This document shows positions 51,995 to 55,549 of a stretch of DNA of 55,549 bases, piece by piece. Location of the stretch: the NCBI GenBank assembly GCA_002811675.1, contig PDIM01010328.1, positions 137,897-193,445 on the forward strand, written 5' to 3'. This DNA is from Ichthyosporea sp. XGB-2017a. Lineage: Eukaryota; Opisthokonta; Ichthyosporea. The position numbers and the translations under genes were made by a program. Each line of letters starts with the position of its first letter. Position 1 is the stretch's first letter. Below the pieces are notes generated by a model. That model had not been told where the DNA came from. It did not search any database and was given only the letters and a program-made list of their open reading frames with translations.

Positions 51995-53305
51995 TCACAG
52001 CGTCTGAAAGTCCCAAAATTTGATACTTTCGTCATCAGAGCAAGATACAAGCACATTTGACTCAGATGGGCTCCATTGCACACAGTTGATGTCTAAATTG
52101 TGAGCCTTGTCGACCTTGCATACCAGACCGAAAGATTCCTCATTTCTACATGCACAAAAAATTATATTATTAGTTTGTTATGTTACAACAAAAATCAGCT
52201 CTTTACATGTATGGAAAGCACGCGCACTTACCCCTCTTTTTCTGAACCAAAGACTACAATGCTATTTTCTCCAGTTCCCACAGCCACACAGTCATTCAAC
52301 TTTGACCATGATAGAGAATAAAAAGGCCTAGAAGAATGTCCACTAAGGGTGAATACACACTTGTAGCAAGGATCTTCCCCATTTTCAAAACCTTCGGGGT
52401 TGCCTGGTAAATAAGCCTGCCAGATCTTTACCGTGCGATCTTCACTGCATGACGCTAATCTACTTCCATCGTGGTTGAAATCAGCTGCCCAAACAGTCGA
52501 TTGATGTCCCTTTAAAATGTCAAAGGGCGCAAAATCATCGTCATACTCTTTCCATAGTCGAATGGTGTCGTCATAGGAGCAGGACGCTAATATATCTTCT
52601 TGTGGATGCCAAACCACGCATTTGACATCTTGCTGGTGTTCATTAAGTACACTAACGCAGTCAAATTCCGAATCCCCATCTAGCTCCCACACCCATACGC
52701 TTTTATCCCTCGAACAAGTTGCTACGTATGTCCCTGACGCAGACCACGCCACAGACTTCACTTCATTCTCATGTCCCTCCAATGTTGCAATGCAGCTAAA
52801 AGTATTATCGTTGCGGGACCACACACAAGTAGTTCCATCAAAGCTACAGCTTGTGAGAAATGTCCCGCACGTAGACCTACACAATTAGAAGAAAGCGTAA
52901 CAAAGCAGTTAATATTGACCATAAAAAGATGAAACACCGAGTCTTGCACAGGGTAACTTACCAAGCAACTCCTCTAACCGTCCTTGAGTGCCCATCCGAA
53001 AGGATTGACTTAAGCTTCCACTTGCCTTTATCTTTACCTTCGGCATTTGCTGATATATCCTAAAGGCAGTTACGCAAAAATACAAGGAAAGTCAGAACAT
53101 AATGATTGGAAATCAATGCAAGATAAAAAGACAAAATGAGAGAGAGAGAGAGAGAGAGCTACCATACCTTTTCCCATACTCTTATTTCTTTATCACCTGC
53201 GCCTGTAGCCAAGAGGGTCCCTTTGGGGTTAAAAGCAACACACCATACTCGAGCACTATGTGCCTCGGGCACACAGTTAGATTCCACAAGACTGCCCAGC
53301 ACCAT
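51995..53305 (-). CDS. CIAO1: CIAO1/Cia1 WD40 protein of cytosolic iron-sulfur assembly
   Basis: The scaffold of the CIA targeting complex that delivers Fe-S clusters to cytosolic and nuclear proteins, including DNA polymerases and helicases. The exons are 53305-53168, 53059-52962, 52876-52232 and 52145-51995, all GT-AG, giving 343 aa, the usual length for the family. Seven WD-type blades are visible: [98 protein letters not shown] and [30 protein letters not shown] and YLPGNPEG are CIAO1-specific signatures. Intron 1 contains a GA microsatellite (53138-53158) next to its donor. The 3' end must overlap that of MSH5. Confidence 0.95.
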
Positions 53306-53595
53306 TGCTTCGTTGATTGAGGAGGAGGAGGAGAGTTAGTTGATTCATGAGTAGCAATAACAATGGTGTTATAAAATATCACACGGCTACTCTCTAGAGC
53401 TACAACCTGCAGGGAAGCAAGGAGCGTTAGGGAAGAATAACAATGAAGCCACAGCTGATGGATGGAGGGGGGGGGGGTTATGGGAGGGAGGGGTATTTCA
53501 CCCCAATGTCCTTGGTTTAAGAGGATCGAGGAGGAGGACGAGGCGGGGTGGTACTTGCTTGTGCCTAATCTAGCTATCCCTCCAGAGTGTTGATT
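53306..53595. promoter_or_regulatory. Divergent CIAO1 / YARS2 promoter region
   Basis: A 290-nt divergent spacer with an 11-G run (53467-53477), a second G-rich tract (GGGAGGGAGGGG) and CTAATCTAGCTATCCC near 53568. No ORF is visible. The arrangement matches other divergent spacers in this window. Confidence 0.5.
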
Positions 53596-55050
53596 ATGAG
53601 GACGGGGAGTATGAGGACGGGGATGTGGAGTCTGTGGTGTAGTGGAAGAGCAGCCAATGTACCACGGTTAGGACGTGCCATAAGGGGCATTGGATTATAT
53701 GTGGGGGAGAAGAGGCAAATGTCAACCGCTGACTCACAGACTGGGGATGTAGTTAAAGTACTGAAGGAAAGAGGTTTCTTGTATCAGTGTACTAGTGAAA
53801 GTGTCATGAAAAATGGGTTGAGTGAGCCAACCGTGGTCTATTGTGGTTTTGATCCTACAGCAGACACTTTGCATGTTGGGAATTTAGTGGGGATTATGGG
53901 CCTGCTGCATTTCTGTAGACATGGACATAAGGGAATTGCCCTTGTTGGGGGAGCGACAGGCTGCATCGGAGATCCCAGTGGACGAAATAGTGAAAGAAAC
54001 AAGTTAGATTACGATACTCTAAACAAAAATGTAAAAGGAATAAGTGCAACTTTAGAGCGGATATTTGCAAATGTTCTTCCCGAGGCTGAGCGTAAGTCTT
54101 CTGTCACTGTTCTGAACAATGCTGACTGGTACCGGGACAAAAATATAATTGATTTCCTGGGTGAAATTGGTCGACATTTCCGCATGTCTACTATGCTTTC
54201 GAAAGATAGTGTCAAATCAAGAATGGAAAACGAAGAGGGAATGAGCTTTATTGAATTTACGTACCAGATCTTTCAAGGATATGATTTTCTTCACTTGCGC
54301 AGATCACATGGGTGCACCGTACAACTTGGCGGAAGTGATCAGTGGGGTAACATTGTATCAGGGTGTGATTTGATAAGAAAAGCGACTGAAGATGAAATGA
54401 ATGGGACAGGTATTACATTTCCTCTTGTTACAACGTCCGGTGGGGAAAAGTTTGGTAAGAGTATGGGGAATGCTGTGTGGTTGGAAAGTTCTAGAACAAG
54501 TGCTTTTGATTTGTTCCAGTTCTTTATACGCTCAGAAGATGCTGATGTAGAGAAGTTTTTGAAACTATTTACATTTCTCGAATTGCCTGAAATTTCAAAA
54601 ATATGCGAGGAGCATAAGCGTGCCCCCGAATTGAAATACGGGCAGCGGGTGTTGGCAAGGGAAGCTACCGCCATTATTCATGGACAGGAAGAGGCTGAAA
54701 AAGCATTAAAGGCCTCAGAAACCATTTATTCTGAAACTGGAAACACAAAGGAGTGGTTATTTTCTCTTTCTGCTTCACAGGTTGATAGTATTTTTTCCCA
54801 TGCAGCAACCAAGAGTGTTCCACGCGACATTCTGTGTGGGGGAACGGTAACTGACATGTTGTGCAAGAGTGGAATATTCAAATCAGGAATGCAGGCCATG
54901 AAGCAAGTGCAAAATGGCGGTATATACTTGAATTTTGAACGGGTAGTAGATCCCAAGCAAGAACTGTCGGAGGACAGGGACAGTGTTGAAGGGGGCGTAA
55001 CTCTGTTACGAGTTGGAAAGAAAAACTTCTTTCTCCTTAGATGGGAATAA
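53596..55050 (+). CDS. YARS2: Mitochondrial-type tyrosyl-tRNA synthetase
   Basis: It charges tRNA-Tyr, presumably in the mitochondrion. The 484-aa intronless ORF belongs to the bacterial-type TyrRS class: YCGFDPTADTLHVGN (HIGH-equivalent HVGN), GGATGCIGDPSGR, the tyrosine-binding YQIFQGYDF and LGGSDQWGN, and KFGKS as the KMSKS loop. A C-terminal S4-like domain ends VTLLRVGKKNFFLLRW. The first 45 residues are rich in Arg and Ser and nearly free of acidic residues (MRTGSMRTGMWSLWCSGRAA), a typical mitochondrial presequence. The ATG at 53596 was chosen; an earlier GTG is not likely to be used. The start is locally duplicated (ATGAGGACGGGGA twice), so a second Met six codons later could also serve. 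An AATAAA follows at 55089. Confidence 0.95.
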   Translation: MRTGSMRTGMWSLWCSGRAANVPRLGRAIRGIGLYVGEKRQMSTADSQTGDVVKVLKERGFLYQCTSESVMKNGLSEPTVVYCGFDPTADTLHVGNLVGIMGLLHFCRHGHKGIALVGGATGCIGDPSGRNSERNKLDYDTLNKNVKGISATLERIFANVLPEAERKSSVTVLNNADWYRDKNIIDFLGEIGRHFRMSTMLSKDSVKSRMENEEGMSFIEFTYQIFQGYDFLHLRRSHGCTVQLGGSDQWGNIVSGCDLIRKATEDEMNGTGITFPLVTTSGGEKFGKSMGNAVWLESSRTSAFDLFQFFIRSEDADVEKFLKLFTFLELPEISKICEEHKRAPELKYGQRVLAREATAIIHGQEEAEKALKASETIYSETGNTKEWLFSLSASQVDSIFSHAATKSVPRDILCGGTVTDMLCKSGIFKSGMQAMKQVQNGGIYLNFERVVDPKQELSEDRDSVEGGVTLLRVGKKNFFLLRWE

Positions 55051-55235
55051 GCCGTTGTGTCTGGTAGAGTGTGTAAAAATAATTCAATAATAAAGCGTGC
55101 AAAGACTTGCAACCATTTAAATTAGACGAGGGTGCAGTACTTAGAATTATTGTCATTATCCATCTATACAAGGACCCAAGGACCCCGGGTCTATACAAGG
55201 ATCATTTGATACTATGTAACTTCAACCATAAATAA
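55051..55235. other. YARS2 3' region
   Basis: It contains the AATAAA at 55089-55094 and a short direct repeat: TCTATACAAGGA occurs twice around 55163-55201, the copies separated by CCCAAGGACCCCGGG. Nothing else is recognisable. Confidence 0.5.
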
Positions 55236-55549
55236 ACTCACGGGCTCCTCGAGCTCTATGTGAAACACTCGCCCTCTTGGCTCTTTTTCAACTACTTCTT
55301 AAAATACTACCGAAAGGTTATGAAATATTGTGAATATGCAGAGTATGTTTCTTTGCGTCTGAAGGGAAAAGAAAGAGTGAGTTTGATAAAGCACATCCCG
55401 ATGGTGGACGACTTTCTGAAGGTGCATAATTTTCCGGAACAGAGTACGTTAACGGACGTGTGGAAAGAGGTCAATAAGGGTATGGTTGTGCTGAGCGAGC
55501 ATAATATGAGCATTCAGCAATGCAATTTCGCGATGAAGGGGGATTCAAA
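55236..55549 (+). CDS. Partial ORF running off the window end, unknown
   Basis: An open frame follows a TAA at 55233 and continues past 55549. The first ATG is at 55320 (MKYCEYAEYVSLRLKGKER). The frame upstream of it is also open (WLFFNYFLKYYRKV), so an earlier exon boundary is possible. The visible protein is Lys/Glu-rich, mildly amphipathic, with no motif I recognise. Length and composition make real coding more likely than chance, but only about 100 residues can be seen. Confidence 0.4.

Noticed and set aside
1-55549. CRISPR arrays, insertion sequences, transposons or viral insertions
   Set aside because: No spaced direct repeats, transposase, integrase or reverse-transcriptase motifs were seen on either strand.

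Overview
This is nuclear DNA of a eukaryote. Most genes carry short spliceosomal introns (about 65-230 nt, GT-AG plus one apparent GC-AG). AATAAA signals follow several stop codons, the standard code is used, and the genes are densely packed on both strands. TBC1D31-like and TSNAXIP1-like genes suggest a flagellated or centriole-bearing cell. MSH5 and RAD51C suggest meiosis, and FANCL suggests a Fanconi-type crosslink repair pathway. Yak1-type kinase, THI5-type thiamine synthesis and TrpE/TrpG that look fungus-like coexist with a copine and a multi-Tudor protein. I therefore read it as a unicellular flagellate, possibly near the base of opisthokonts or another zoosporic lineage, and cannot name it.

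Layout. 1-81 is a pure poly(A) run at the window edge. 1200-4855 holds DBP5/DDX19 and a THI5/NMT1 gene whose 3' region contains a clear eukaryotic TPP riboswitch. 4856-11154 is a tryptophan cluster: fused trpC-trpF on the minus strand, and divergently on the plus strand an unknown 296-aa ORF followed by trpE, trpG and trpD. Junctions there are 30 nt, 2 nt and a 23-nt overlap, so the row looks like a bacterial-style operon inside an intron-bearing genome. 11370-22000 holds RAD51C, Yak1, a membrane-anchored M1 aminopeptidase and FANCL. 22300-30004 holds copine, TSNAXIP1-like, DUF711 and a 2OG-Fe(II) dioxygenase. 30363-41308 holds a multi-Tudor protein, TBC1D31-like and a small protein with an RTYGKK motif (possible cohesin regulator). 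42314-48767 is a tandem pair of EF-hand MscS channels. 49093-55050 holds MSH5, CIAO1 and a mitochondrial tyrosyl-tRNA synthetase. A partial ORF runs off the right end.

How the genes work together. Within 6.3 kb the cluster encodes every step from chorismate to indole-3-glycerol phosphate (TrpE+G, D, F, C); only tryptophan synthase is absent. The THI5 gene next door makes the thiamine pyrimidine and appears to be controlled by its own end product through the riboswitch, probably by splicing or 3'-end processing.

The two strongest observations are the tightly packed, partly overlapping trpE-trpG-trpD reading frames and the TPP riboswitch 3' of THI5 with a candidate intron sitting inside its P3 arm. 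Exon junctions were derived by hand from splice signals, reading phase and family similarity. They are predictions without transcript evidence.
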